Assembly: GCA_030435675.1 (NCBI GenBank)
Contig: CM059623.1
Location: 9,388,012-9,452,011 of the forward strand
Source: Steinernema hermaphroditum
Lineage: Eukaryota; Nematoda; Chromadorea; Rhabditida; Steinernematidae
Length of the DNA stretch: 64,000 nt
Direction: 5' to 3'
Shown: piece after piece, positions 1-10,099 of the stretch
How the letters are laid out: every line of letters begins with the position of its first letter
How positions within the stretch are numbered: the stretch's first letter is position 1
Notes under the pieces: model-generated
What the model was told of the DNA's origin: nothing
What the model saw: only the letters and a program-made list of their open reading frames with translations
The model's database searches: none
Program-made: the position numbers and the translations under genes

Positions 1-1170
1 TCGCTGACATTGATCCGTTTAAAAGGTACTTTTATGTTTTGTTTTTTTTTTGAGTTAAGTCATTTCGAGGCGCGTCTTTGCACCTTTAAAAATCTCAATT
101 TAGTGGTCATGTGAATATGCAGGACCGTTGAAGCTCTAGAGAAATGTCTTTCGAATCTCTTTTTGCAAAATTTGTTTCGAGTGTTTAAAGTCACTTGGAG
201 TATGAGGAAGAGAGCCTGGAGCCCGCATTTACACGCGATCTCCTCGAGATTATGGCGCTTGGCGATAAGAAGGCACATGACGGCAGATGGTGTGATGGTT
301 CTGGTGGAGCGGCCAAAGCGGCCAAAATGTTCTTCCCGGTTCAAACGTTATCTTTATGATCAGCTGGTCATCAAGCTGTGCAGACGAGAACGCTGACTTT
401 CAAGTTTGCACAGAGGAGGAAGAGATCACCTCGGAAAGGCATGTTCCCCTTGAGTGACGGGAAGAAGTAGATGATGTACGACCGCGCGAGAAACGTTTCT
501 AGAGAGCATGATGAGCCAAGCAGTGACACGTAGACAGATCCTCTCCAGAACTCTTATTTCACTTCGTCCGTTGGTGTTCGACTGGTTGAGGTTTTATCGG
601 CTGAAAAACTTTTGTGTTTCAAATCAAAGACAACTTTCTAACTATCAACATAACTATCAAAATATCAGAAAAATACGAGTAGTAGGCGGTTTGCTTTTTT
701 TAATGGGAAACTCTTTCCTGTATATGTTTCCTAGACGACTTTTAATAAAGCCTGATCTAGCGCCAATATCTGTGTGAAAGTGAACAAGCTATCTGTAGCT
801 GATTCGCTTCTTATTGGCTGATCCTGAGTTTTGAAAAGTCACACACTCCATTTCCGACTGAAAGTTCGATAGTTCCAATTTTGGCGCCTAAAGCGAAGTG
901 CCCGGAGGCGGGTGTGCACTCGAATGCGCATAAACATCCTAACTGCTCTTTTGTTTTGCTCTTCTCTTGCATCTGCCCTTTCTCTGCTGCAATGTGTCAC
1001 GAGAGCCAGTTCACTTTTTGCAGAAATTGTCGATGCTTGATGCCTTATGTTCCTACAGAACTCCTATCCACCGGCATATTCCATACCTCTCACATTTTCC
1101 AGAAAAAGACACGTCGAAATCGACCGTTTCATTGTCCGTCCATTTCACCAGGAGAGGCGTTTTCAATCAC
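1..1170. other. non-coding stretch, left end
   Basis: No gene is supported. The reading frames here are short, overlap on both strands and show no recognisable domain. The stretch ends at the foldback element that starts at 1174. Confidence 0.4.
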
Positions 1171-1173
1171 TTA

Positions 1174-1604
1174 AGGCCCATTTATACTCTGCGCGACACA
1201 AAACGCTCTTTTTGGTGTCGCTTAGCTTGTCTACGTGTGACTATTTAAGGAAAACTGAATAAAACTGCACAGTCATGATGCTTTCGGGTCGGGCTACCAA
1301 ACCATCATCCGAAAAAAATCTTAGGTTAACTTTAAGTAGGTTAAATTAACTGTCGCTTAGCTTCAAGTTGACTGTCGCGCAGCTACGCGACACAGCTGCG
1401 CGACAGTCAACTTGAAGCTAAGCGACAGTTAACTTAACCTACATGGCATGTTCCAAAAATTTTTTGCTGATAATGGTTTGATAGCCCGATCCAAAAGCAA
1501 CATGACTGTGCAGTTTTATTCGGTTTCGCTTAAATAGTCACATTTGGACAAGCTAAGCGACACCAAAAAGGGCGTTTTGTGTCGCGCAGAGTATAAATGG
1601 GCCT
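1174..1604. mobile_element. foldback MITE, 431 bp, with TTA target-site duplication
   Basis: The two ends are inverted copies beginning AGGCCCATTTATACTCTGCG and continuing through the CGACACAAAACGC block. The centre (about 1345-1435) is a second nearly perfect inverted repeat around AACTGTCGCTTAGCTTCAAG. TTA occurs directly outside both ends (1171-1173 and 1605-1607), the TWA duplication typical of PIF/Harbinger-type MITEs. No transposase frame is present, so the element is non-autonomous. Family assignment is inferred from the 3-bp duplication only. Confidence 0.8.
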
Positions 1605-1607
1605 TTA

Positions 1608-3911
1608 GGGATGACCAGCGCCGTGACGTCATGTCTTTGATCTTCCGATCAGAGAGCTTCTTTCTGTTTATGAGAAACAATTCTGCGTCACGAGGCGGCG
1701 GCGCCGACTCTACTGGAGACGGCGAATAAACAATCGCGTCTGCATTGTTTGTGTTTCGCTTCTTCTGCCCTCCGCCACTTCCGCGAGAGGTCTTTACACT
1801 TTTTTCGAGGACACATGCGCCTGAGATGAGACTCAAAAAGTGTTTGTCGTCGCCGTCGTCTAAGCGGCCCTTCCGCAGCGCCCTCCGCGCCGTTCTTCTT
1901 CGAACAGTGCGCTTTTTGCTTCTGTAGGCGACGGGACGGCCATTGAGACATTTCTGTGGGATGTGTTTGAGATGAAATTATTGTCATCTTTTGCTTCCTA
2001 CGATCTGTTTCGACAGATTTTGGTCGAAAGCCTTTTGCATTTCCAAGTTTGAAGGACCTAGAATGGTTACATTTGAGTGGAATTCAAGAAGGATGTGGCG
2101 TCGCTTCTCGACTCATTTTGACAATGATCATCTAAAATGAGGCGATGATCACCTACGTAAAGACGAACATTCCCCACCGTTTGTTTGCGACATTGCTATC
2201 GACGTCTGAGATCTCCGCGCGCATTTGCATTCTGCAAATTACTGTCCATTCGATCGTCGGCGCAGACGGCGCCGCTTTTTTGTACACTTTCGATTCCGAT
2301 TTTGTTTTGAGCAGTTAAAATTGGCGTCTGATTGGAAATATGGGATGACTCTTCTATTTCATTTTGGACAGATTTATCAATTTCTGCTCGATCCATCTTA
2401 TATTAGGTTGCGAGAATGGGGACACCGGACACATTATTTGGTCCGAAAAAAGGACCCAAAATGATTGTATGATCACATCTTTCCAGTGACAGGTTTGTCC
2501 GAAAAGTGGCCTTACAGACGCCCCAAAAATTGCTGCGGTACTCTCTGTAGTGTTAGATTTAAACTCCATTTTAAATGGAACAACCTCTACGAATACTTTT
2601 ACAACAGAAGATCTTCGACGTCTTCTAAAAACTCGACCTTCGCCCACAAATTGAGAAGAATGATGACCACACAGACGGGTCCGGGCAGCTGTCTCTGTCA
2701 GTCTTTCAAAAACGATAAGATGTAAAGCACTTTCTGAGGTATCTCTCTCAAAATCGTTTTTGTGCACACTACCGACCAATCTTCCAAGGAGTTTACATGG
2801 TGGTACACAGGATAGATTCACGAAGATACACAAGGAAAAGTCGAGAGAAACGTTTCTCGGATTCGATATTTCCGTCGATCTGTATCTCCCAATGGTTCCT
2901 AGTTATAACGGCTTTCACTTTATATACTGTTACTCCGTTTCCATGACTGTTCTGTCCGAAGAAGGCACCAAGTTCCGCCAGAAGTGCATCTCAGTGACAA
3001 CTCACAAGTACATCTCTGCGTCATCATCCAGCTCATGGGGCACGGAGGTTCAAAAGTTCATCCGGAGTGTCACCCGTTTTGTCTGCACCTGCAGATAACC
3101 CCCACCCCACCATTAAACTCTATCGTCGGAATAATAATTTTTTTACCATCAGGGCGAGACGTGAAATCGTCTGTCGCCACAGTTTTTCTCTGTTTTGCGC
3201 CTCGACCTCCCCTCGTTGTCCGCATTACACCTCCGAGACGGACTGTTTGCCTCGAAAGACCACCCCAAGTGCACAAAAAATGTGCAGCTTTTCTGAAGCG
3301 GCGCCTCCAGGGCAGAGAGAGTTTTGGTTTGTGTCACACGCAGTGGATGTGTTCTTTGTTTTCAGAAGACGTCCACTTTCAAAAGGACATCTTTTGTACT
3401 CTCTCGCGTTTTATGAGGCCCTTTCACCATTTTATATGTTGTTCTGTCTCTTATCGTGATTGTTCATGGTGCTTTGCTTTGCCGACTTTTGTCAACGTGT
3501 CGCATTTCCTTGTACCGTAGATACACCTATTGGAAGAGTCTCCCCTATATTCAACGTCACTAGGCCAGTGCGTGTGATATTCAGCCTTCAGAAGACCAAC
3601 GATTTCTCATGATACGCGTACTATGTCCTTTTTCCGTTCACCTCGATTCGCAACGGCCCTAAAACCCGTGTCGGTAATCAATTACTTTCATTCCGGACCA
3701 CAGACGGGGCTTCTTTTTTCCTTCTTATCAGCGTAGAATATTGCGATGTAGCGGAAGGCGCGTTGTCCACGGCGTTTCTTTGTTTGAAGCGACGCCTTCT
3801 TCTCTTGGTCCCCCATCCATAGTACACTTCTTGTTTCAGGTAATTCTCCCCAGTCCTGTAGGCCGTCTCGCGTATCTCCACTTCACTTCACTGCCAGTCC
3901 CCATCCCCACC
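1608..3911. other. non-coding stretch before the protease cluster
   Basis: Several frames of 60-180 codons overlap here on both strands, but none has a domain, a signal peptide or convincing splice partners. The last 200 bases hold a TTATCAG site (3725-3731) and are probably the promoter of the first protease gene. Confidence 0.4.
3725..3731 (+). promoter_or_regulatory. GATA-type site TTATCAG upstream of the S195-lacking protease homologue
   Basis: TTATCAG lies about 180 bases before the ATG at 3912. The same heptamer or its complement lies upstream of most protease genes in this cluster. In C. elegans, TGATAA sites are bound by gut GATA factors such as ELT-2; a similar role here is inferred. 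Confidence 0.4.
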
Positions 3912-4973
3912 ATGAACGGTCCCCTTCTCGCGCTCCTCCTGGCCCTTTCACTTAGCGAAGTCAGCTCCCTTTTCTACGGAGTGGACGACGAACACACACA
4001 CTACTTCACCGATGAGTACATCACCAATCCGAACAGAGTGACTCCGATCTTTGGCGACGTATAAACAGAGCTTTTTTTAGGTGATCGTCCACAGCACCAG
4101 GGACATGATGCCCTTTCAGGTTTACATTCGGGCGGTCCGGAATCGGAGGATCTACAAGTGCAGCGGGTCCATCGTGCACGCAGAGTTCGTTCTCACGGCG
4201 GCACACTGCACCAGGCACATGGAGGACGGAGTGGCTACGGTATATGCTGGCCTCGAGGACCTCCAGAAAACAAGCGCCGACGGGGTGCAGTCCAGAAAAG
4301 TGGCCAAGATCATACGACACGATGGCTTCGACGAGAGAACGAGGGCGAACGACATCGCCGTCTTGAAAGTGAGGATCGGCCTCCTTTACAGAATCAGCTA
4401 TGAGCGTTTCAGCTCTCGACGCCACTCAACTTCACATCGTTCGTTCAGCCCGTGCAGATCTACAGAAACGACGACTTCGTGTCGAAGTTCTTGAAGACGG
4501 TCGGCTTTGGCCATGCCAGAGGTAGGACTCTCGGGGGAATACTCACCCCGGGCATCTCCAGAGCCATTTGTAGGGGACACCCAACTCTCCCGGATCTCGA
4601 TGAACTTCCTGCAAACGAACGTCTGTGCGAGCAGGTTCAACGGAAGTGCGTTGTTGAGGCGAACACAGATGTGTGCCAGGATCCCGGCCGTCGGAGTCAG
4701 CGTCAGTTTCCTGGGGGCTCCGCTGGTCCACCTCGAAGCCGACCTCCGCACCTTCCACCAGAACAAGTTCTTCACGAAAGATTCGATCTACGAGTGGCGA
4801 CAGGTAGGCATTCTCTCCTACCACAAGTTCGGAGAGACTGCGGACAACATCTGTAAGTCGCAGAGAGGGAAATCCCCGTGGAAAGGATGGTCATTTTAGT
4901 TGTCGCCACGAGGCTGTCCATGTACTGCGGGTTCATTTCCAAACGTACGGAGTTCAAAGTCTCCTGTGTATAG
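3912..4973 (+). CDS. S1 serine protease homologue lacking the catalytic serine
   Basis: A secreted chymotrypsin-fold (S1) protein. A signal peptide (MNGPLLALLLALSLSEVSS) is followed by a short pro-region ending NPNR. The mature chain starts VIVHSTRDMMPFQV. His57 is present in FVLTAAHC and Asp102 in ANDIAVLK. Where the family has GDSGGP this protein reads SFLGAP, so Ser195 is replaced by Leu and the protein should not hydrolyse peptides. The end matches its neighbours, with a C-x12-C motif closing the chain. Introns: 4038-4080, 4369-4412, 4522-4561 and 4853-4899. The first donor was chosen at 4038 (43 nt, joining R to V) rather than 4059, which would give a 22-nt intron. No stop or frameshift is seen, so a pseudo-enzyme is more likely than a pseudogene. 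Confidence 0.85.
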
Positions 4974-5293
4974 CGAAAGTCGTTGTTTTAGAGTTGTTGT
5001 TACCTCAGTCACCTTATTTATATATCTGTTGGTTCTAGATTGTGTCAAAGGCGTTTAATTAAACACATCGAAGATTCTGAATGAGTGCAATGTTCCCAAG
5101 GGTCACGATCACAGTTCTCGTTTCTCGATCGGATCTCATCAGCTGTTTGTTCCCGGGAACACGAACAACACTCCGCTGACGTACGAAGTAAATATTTTGG
5201 TCAAACAACACATAGAGCAAAGGAATGACGCAGTTCTCTTTGTTGTTTAAGCGCAGTCGCGGTATACCACCATTGAAAGAGAGGATGGTCGTT
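4974..5293. other. intergenic, nothing recognised
   Basis: Short spacer between the first protease gene and the tRNA-Cys. No coding or structural signal is seen. Confidence 0.4.
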
Positions 5294-5365
5294 GGGGGCA
5301 TAGCTCAGTGGCAGAGCATTCGACTGCAGATCGAGAGGTCCCCGGTTCAAATCCGGGTGCTCCCT
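5294..5365 (+). tRNA. tRNA-Cys (anticodon GCA)
   Basis: A 72-nt cloverleaf. The 7-bp acceptor stem pairs GGGGGCA with TGCTCCC, with one G-U. The A box is TAGCTCAGTGG. The anticodon loop is CTGCAGA, giving GCA, and the B box is GGTTCAAATCC. A TTTTT run a few bases downstream fits RNA polymerase III termination. It is intronless and lies between two protease genes. Confidence 0.97.
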
Positions 5366-5494
5366 ATGTTTTTCCTTTCGTGTATCACAAATGACATTTT
5401 CTTTTATTAGAGTTTATTCTTTAGAAATGCACCTCAAACTCTAGATAGTACGGCGAACATCAATTAAAATGTAAAGTTCTCTGACTCCTCGGGT

Positions 5495-6618
5495 CTACGA
5501 GCATTTGAATGAGTTTTGGGTGTTCTGTTCGATGAAATCGCAGAACTTGGCGACTCTGGTGAACACCCCTGAAAGACCAGAGTGAGGTAGATCGGACCGT
5601 TCGCTGACTAACCGGGGTAGGTGGCCTGCTGGTTCATATTTCCGTTGTCGTTGACGACGAAGGAGGAGAGTCCGATCTGGACCCAGTCTCCATTCACGCT
5701 CACTTGGAAAGGCCCGCCGCTGTCGCCCTAGAATGCGACCTCAGTGGAATGGAGCGGGCTGTAGAACTCACAGGACCGATTCCGATTCCATTGGCACCTC
5801 CGCAGACCTGCTTGTCGGAGATCTGGACCTGGTTTCCGGAGGTCTGGGCCCATCGCATTCTGCAGACGGCCTGGCTGGCGATCGGAACGGAGGCGAACAT
5901 CAGATAGTCACTCGTTTGGGGCTGGTTGTTGATGACTGAAAGGTGGTCGGGGTGCGCCCTGGGATCGACGGAGAGGAACCTACAATGAGTGGTACCAAAG
6001 CCGACGACGGTTCCCTGAGCCATTCTAACCAGCGCGTCGTCGCTCCTCTGGATCTTGACTATCTGCACCGTGGGGGTGATCTTAGCATCGGAGGAGAGCT
6101 GAAGAAGGAGATGGGGTTCCTGAGGAGAAAGATGGTCTCACGTGGATGATGGCAATGTCGTTCTGGAGACTTCCTCCTCCAGAGTAGCCTGCGTGGCTCG
6201 TGGCCGAGACGATTCTGATAATCTGGACGGCGGGGGTACTGTAGGCGGTGTTGCGGTCGACGACACCCAGCATGGCGACGGATCCGTAGCCGATGGAATC
6301 GACACAGTGGGCGGCGGTGAGGACATGGCGCTTCGACAGGAGCGTTCCTCCGCAGATGGACCTGGCGCCGCCCTGTGTGGCCAAGAAGAGGAACACCTGG
6401 GAGGGGAACTGCCCTGGACGGGCACGAGATCCCCCGAAGATCTGAAGGCACTCAGATCTCAGTGTCAATGTGTGTGGTCCTACCAACTCTCCAGGACTCT
6501 TGAGACCCTTCATGAGGTCTTGGAACTCGGCTTCGGAGATTTCATGGCGGAGAGGCTGAAGTTGGAGGGAAGCGGCCACGGAAGCTTCAAGAAGGCAGAG
6601 CAGAAGAAGAGACCTCAT
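5495..6618 (-). CDS. secreted S1 serine protease, intact triad
   Basis: Signal peptide MRSLLLLCLLEASVAA, a pro-region of about 40 residues, then IFGGSRARPGQFPSQVFL. The triad is complete: His in HVLTAAHC, Asp in LQNDIAII and Ser in GDSGGPF. The S1 pocket region reads GANGIGIGPGDSGGP, so position 189 is Gly rather than the Asp of true trypsins, and Cys191 is absent. The chain ends KFCDFIEQNTQNSFKCS (C-x12-C). Introns follow the family pattern: after the Asp102 block, after GFGTTH, just before GDSGGP (about 5730-5774), and before VFTRV (about 5572-5614). A TATA box lies at 6655-6661 and a CTGATAA site at 6763-6769. Chymotrypsin- or elastase-like specificity is inferred from the pocket. Confidence 0.93.
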
Positions 6619-6654
6619 GGCGGAGGATGGTGAGGAAGGAGCTGCTAGAGCTGG

Positions 6655-6661
6655 TTTTATA
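6655..6661 (-). promoter_or_regulatory. TATA box TATAAAA
   Basis: The complement reads TATAAAA 37 bases before the ATG of the protease gene at 5495-6618, so the 5' leader would be very short. Confidence 0.7.
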
Positions 6662-6762
6662 GGGACCCAACCCCATGATCACTACAAACATCTACAAGAT
6701 GTTCAGCAGAGATCACTTCGCAGGAAGAGATCAAAATGTTCTTCCATCAAGTGATCATCGAT

Positions 6763-6769
6763 CTGATAA
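6763..6769 (-). promoter_or_regulatory. GATA-type site CTGATAA
   Basis: Lies about 145 bases upstream of the ATG of the protease gene that ends at 6618. It matches the CTGATAA/TTATCAG sites before other genes of the cluster. Confidence 0.45.
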
Positions 6770-7520
6770 GAGACCAGGCGTTCCGAGACTGCAGAACCCG
6801 CTTCTACAGTTGGGATCATGTGCCCGTGATGGCTAGAACATAAAACAACAGAGTAAACAGTTTCTTACGAGGTGTCCTTCTTGTTGTTGTTACTAAGTTC
6901 GTCCTGAAGGGATTATTTATGTTTTCTGCTTCTCATAAATCTTAAAAATCGCAAAGTCCTTCTATTTTGTCCGAACTTTAAACTCCGAAAGTTGATCATG
7001 AAACAGCATCAAGATGAACAAGCTTAACAATGACGGGATTGTATGCAGATGTCCAGAAATCACGTGGTGATAAGATTCCAGGCGTTCACTTCCTTGTCGT
7101 CTCAGGTGATCGTTCTGTGTTGAACGGAATGTTCGGACGTAAGCACCCATCGCGAGCAACCTTATCGCTCTTGTCGTTGGTCTGTCAGCGCCTGGAGTCA
7201 CACTGTCATGGAGCCTTCATCACCAGGTGTGTATTGCTTGCATTCTCTGCATCTTTCTCTTCACCGACCGACCGACTCCAGTGGTTTTCCAAGAGGGAAT
7301 GACGAGAATCAAGAACAGACTGTCTGTGCAGACCATGTCTGTCCCTTCAAACTTTAGTTTTCACCCGACGACGACCGGTCTATGTAAAGTCTTGTAGACA
7401 GAAATCAGGAATTAGAGACCACTTTTTAGACAGAGTGTCTAGTCGCGTCATGTCCACTTTTCCAAGCAACGGATTCTACTCAATGAACTTTATTTATTTA
7501 GGCTCAGATCGTCACTGAAG
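6770..7520. other. intergenic, nothing recognised
   Basis: Spacer between two protease genes on the same strand. A frame at 7030-7302 on the plus strand has no recognisable feature and is not called. Confidence 0.4.
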
Positions 7521-8622
7521 TTACAAACACTGGAACTCATCTCCCGTCTTCTCTGCGATGAAGTCGCAGTACTTCGAAGCTCTGGTGAACACTCCTAAAC
7601 GTGGGAATTGACTCAAACTCGTCTCCTATAAGCACTCTACCAGGGTAGGTCGCCTGGTCAGTCATCTTCTGCTCGTTTTCGACCACAAACGCCGAAACAC
7701 CGATTTGATACCATCCGTCTGAGTGAACCTGAAGTGGACCTCCACTATCGCCCTAGACAATAAGATAAAAACCAGCATAGGACTGTTCAAGATACAGGTC
7801 CAATTCCTCTTCCGGTCGCCCCGGCGCAGATCTGCTTCTTCCACAACGACACTCTTGAACTTGTCATGTTTGCCCAACGTTCCCTATATCCAGTTTTAGG
7901 TGGACTCCTAGAATAGCAGCTCACTTGCACCATTGGAAGTCGATGGTGGGAACCGTGGCGACGCGAAGATAGCGGCTGTAGTCCAGGTTGTGGTCGACGA
8001 CTCAAAGAAACTTTCAGTAATATGAAGAAGGTCTTACTTTTATAAGCTCCGTAGCCAGTGACATAGGCCTCTGTGGAACTCAACAGGTCATCGTCCTTGG
8101 ACTTGATCTTGATCGTTTTGACGTATTCCGTGATATTCGCTTCGGACTTGAGCTGAAAGATATTCAGCTTTTCTTTGAACCAAAACTTCTCGGCTACCGT
8201 AATGATCCCGATGTCGTCATGGAAACTGCCGCCGAAGGTGAAATTCGGGTGAATGTGAAGAGACTCGATCCCGATGGTCTGAGCACCTGTGGTGTTGTGG
8301 GGTGTGTAGCTGTCGACGATTCCCAAGATCGCCACAGAGCCACTGCGCATGATCTGGAGACAGTGAGCGGCCGTCAGGACGTGACGCTTCGTGATGAGAG
8401 TTCCTCCACAAAAAGTGAATCCATCGGTCGTTGCTATGTCGAGAAACACGTGCCAGGGCCACTGTCCTCGAGACGCCTTCGATCCTCCGAAGATCTGAAC
8501 GGATCTCGTATAGGAACTCTATGAAACTATAGCATTACCAGTTCAGAAGGACCTTTGTCGTTAAGAGGCAAGCACTCCACAGCCGATACGAGAAACAGCA
8601 GAAACACTAGGAACAGTTTCAT
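7521..8622 (-). CDS. secreted S1 serine protease, intact triad
   Basis: The start MKLFLVFLLFLVSAVECLPL is a clear signal peptide. The propeptide ends GPSEL and is split by an intron of about 44 nt from IFGGSKASRGQWPWHVFL. Triad: His in HVLTAAHC, Asp in HDDIGII and Ser in GDSGGP. The pocket reads GATGRGIGPGDSGGP (Gly at 189, no Cys191). The end is KYCDFIAEKTGDEFQCL, with C-x12-C. Further introns follow GYGAYK (about 37 nt), WCK (about 40 nt), the GIGP block before GDSGGP, and TYPG. Activation after Leu rather than Arg/Lys means a trypsin would not be the activator (inference). A TGATAA lies at 8837-8842. Confidence 0.92.
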
Positions 8623-8929
8623 GCTACTGTCATAGCAGTCGAAGTGGACGAAGTGACAGGAAGGTGTGCGATAAACCCGAGGCTGACAGGTGGTTTACGA
8701 GCAATAAAACGATTCTGAAGTAGTCACAATGTCATAAAATTGTGAGATTGTTCATTTTGGCGCACTGATGATTAACCATGACCAAAATTATGAGAGACGT
8801 ATTGAGAATCCTCCACTGTGTCCCTAGAAGAGAGAGTGATAATTAAGCGTTTGCCACAACAACAAACAGATCCCATTCCTCTTTCATTCGCTCAGACCTG
8901 CTTCTCTCAAGACTCATGATGCTGATACA
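8623..8929. other. intergenic with a TGATAA site
   Basis: Promoter-side spacer of the upstream protease gene. TGATAA occurs at 8837-8842 and a GATAA core at about 8670. Nothing else is seen. Confidence 0.35.
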
Positions 8930-9415
8930 TCCTAAAAGCCGCTAGCCGGGCATCTTCTGTTCATGTTGATGATTTGGACTTTAGTGGTGGGCTTCCCTTC
9001 AGCCAAACCGTCATAAGCTATGGATTGGCTGATAAAATATGAGATACAGTAATGACTCCGTTGTAGGCGGAAGGTCCAGTAGTCCTCCGGAAGTCGAGTA
9101 ACATTTCCCATGGCATAACGCCCTTTGAGTATCTGAACATCTAGAGGTATCAGAATAGGTTTACCTCCAAATGAAGGCTAGTTTAAAGGGGTTCCTCTCG
9201 GTGGCACTCGGAGATATCTCCAGAGCCGATGAAAAGTGACAATGCCTGGCACTACGACAAAACTCAGCACGGCAACGTCACAAAGAAAGGTCCAAGAACG
9301 CTCTTTGATTTATTACGTAGTGATTGTGCCACAGAAGTTGTGATTATGCTCCACGACCAATTTAAAAAATGGCGATGGTTCAGTAGGAGGACGACCTAGA
9401 AGACAAAGTGTACCA
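8930..9415 (-). pseudogene. decayed S1 serine protease
   Basis: On the minus strand, after an intron-like acceptor TTCTAG, the sequence reads GRPPTEPSPFFKLVVEHNHN and then FCGTITT and a stop (about 9311-9396). This lines up with the start of the mature protease chain and the FCGGTLLT block of its neighbours. The part that would hold AAHC is missing. A later block reads CDVAVLSF (about 9255-9285), resembling the Asp102 motif, and an open stretch of about 84 codons with little similarity follows to about 8939. In-frame stops and the lost His57 region mark it as a relic. Boundaries are approximate. Confidence 0.6.
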
Positions 9416-9479
9416 CGTTTCAGATCATGCCCTCATCCCTTGAGCACACAGGTGCATGTGATCTCCCAGGATGCGATCA

Positions 9480-10026
9480 CCGATAAGACTTCTTCTGCAG
9501 ACGAAAGAAAGTGTCACGATACTTTGGTGTTTTTGTGCATCGAAGGTCATGTGCTAGATGAGGATGTGGATGAACAGTATCGCCGGAAACGCCAACTCAT
9601 TCCACAACTTTCTCAATTTATTGTTCCAAACTGGAACTACCTAGTTGCTGAAAAAAGCTACGAACATCTGAATTTCGTAGAAATCCTTCAAGCGGAGATC
9701 TGCTCACACTTTAGATTGAGCATAACTCTGTGTGGGAAGCCCTTTTTCCTATAAACCTGGATGGCTTCAGATCAGTTTTGTCCAGCCAGAGGCCAAAAGT
9801 GAAAAGTCGGGTCAGTTCACCCGTAGGCACGCCGATTAAACTGCAGATGAATACAACTTAGACAGAAACCGATAGATCACCCGGATGCTCCGGTGCCCGT
9901 CTTCTTATCAGCGTTTCAATGCCGAAATCGTTGGCGATTGCGGTGTCACCGCACCTTGGCCTTCTTATCTCCCCTTAAAGTGATCGTCCAACCCATGATC
10001 ATCGCCTAATCAAAATCATGTGCCCG
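9480..10026. other. intergenic upstream of protease gene
   Basis: A plus-strand open frame (about 9440-9754, no ATG start) has no recognisable domain and is not called. TTATCAG-like sites occur near 9906 and a TTATCT near 9965, upstream of the gene at 10100. Confidence 0.35.
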
Positions 10027-10033
10027 TTATCAG
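10027..10033 (+). promoter_or_regulatory. GATA-type site TTATCAG
   Basis: Lies 67 bases before the ATG at 10100, the same motif seen before the other protease genes. Confidence 0.45.
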
Positions 10034-10099
10034 TTGAACAATGGACTCCGTGACCGTCTTTAAAAGTCCCTCTTTAAACTCCTTCTTCACGCCGTCGCC

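Noticed and set aside
4059..4080. 22-nt intron in the first protease gene
   Set aside because: A donor at 4038 gives a 43-nt intron, keeps the frame and places R directly before VIVH, matching the rest of the family.
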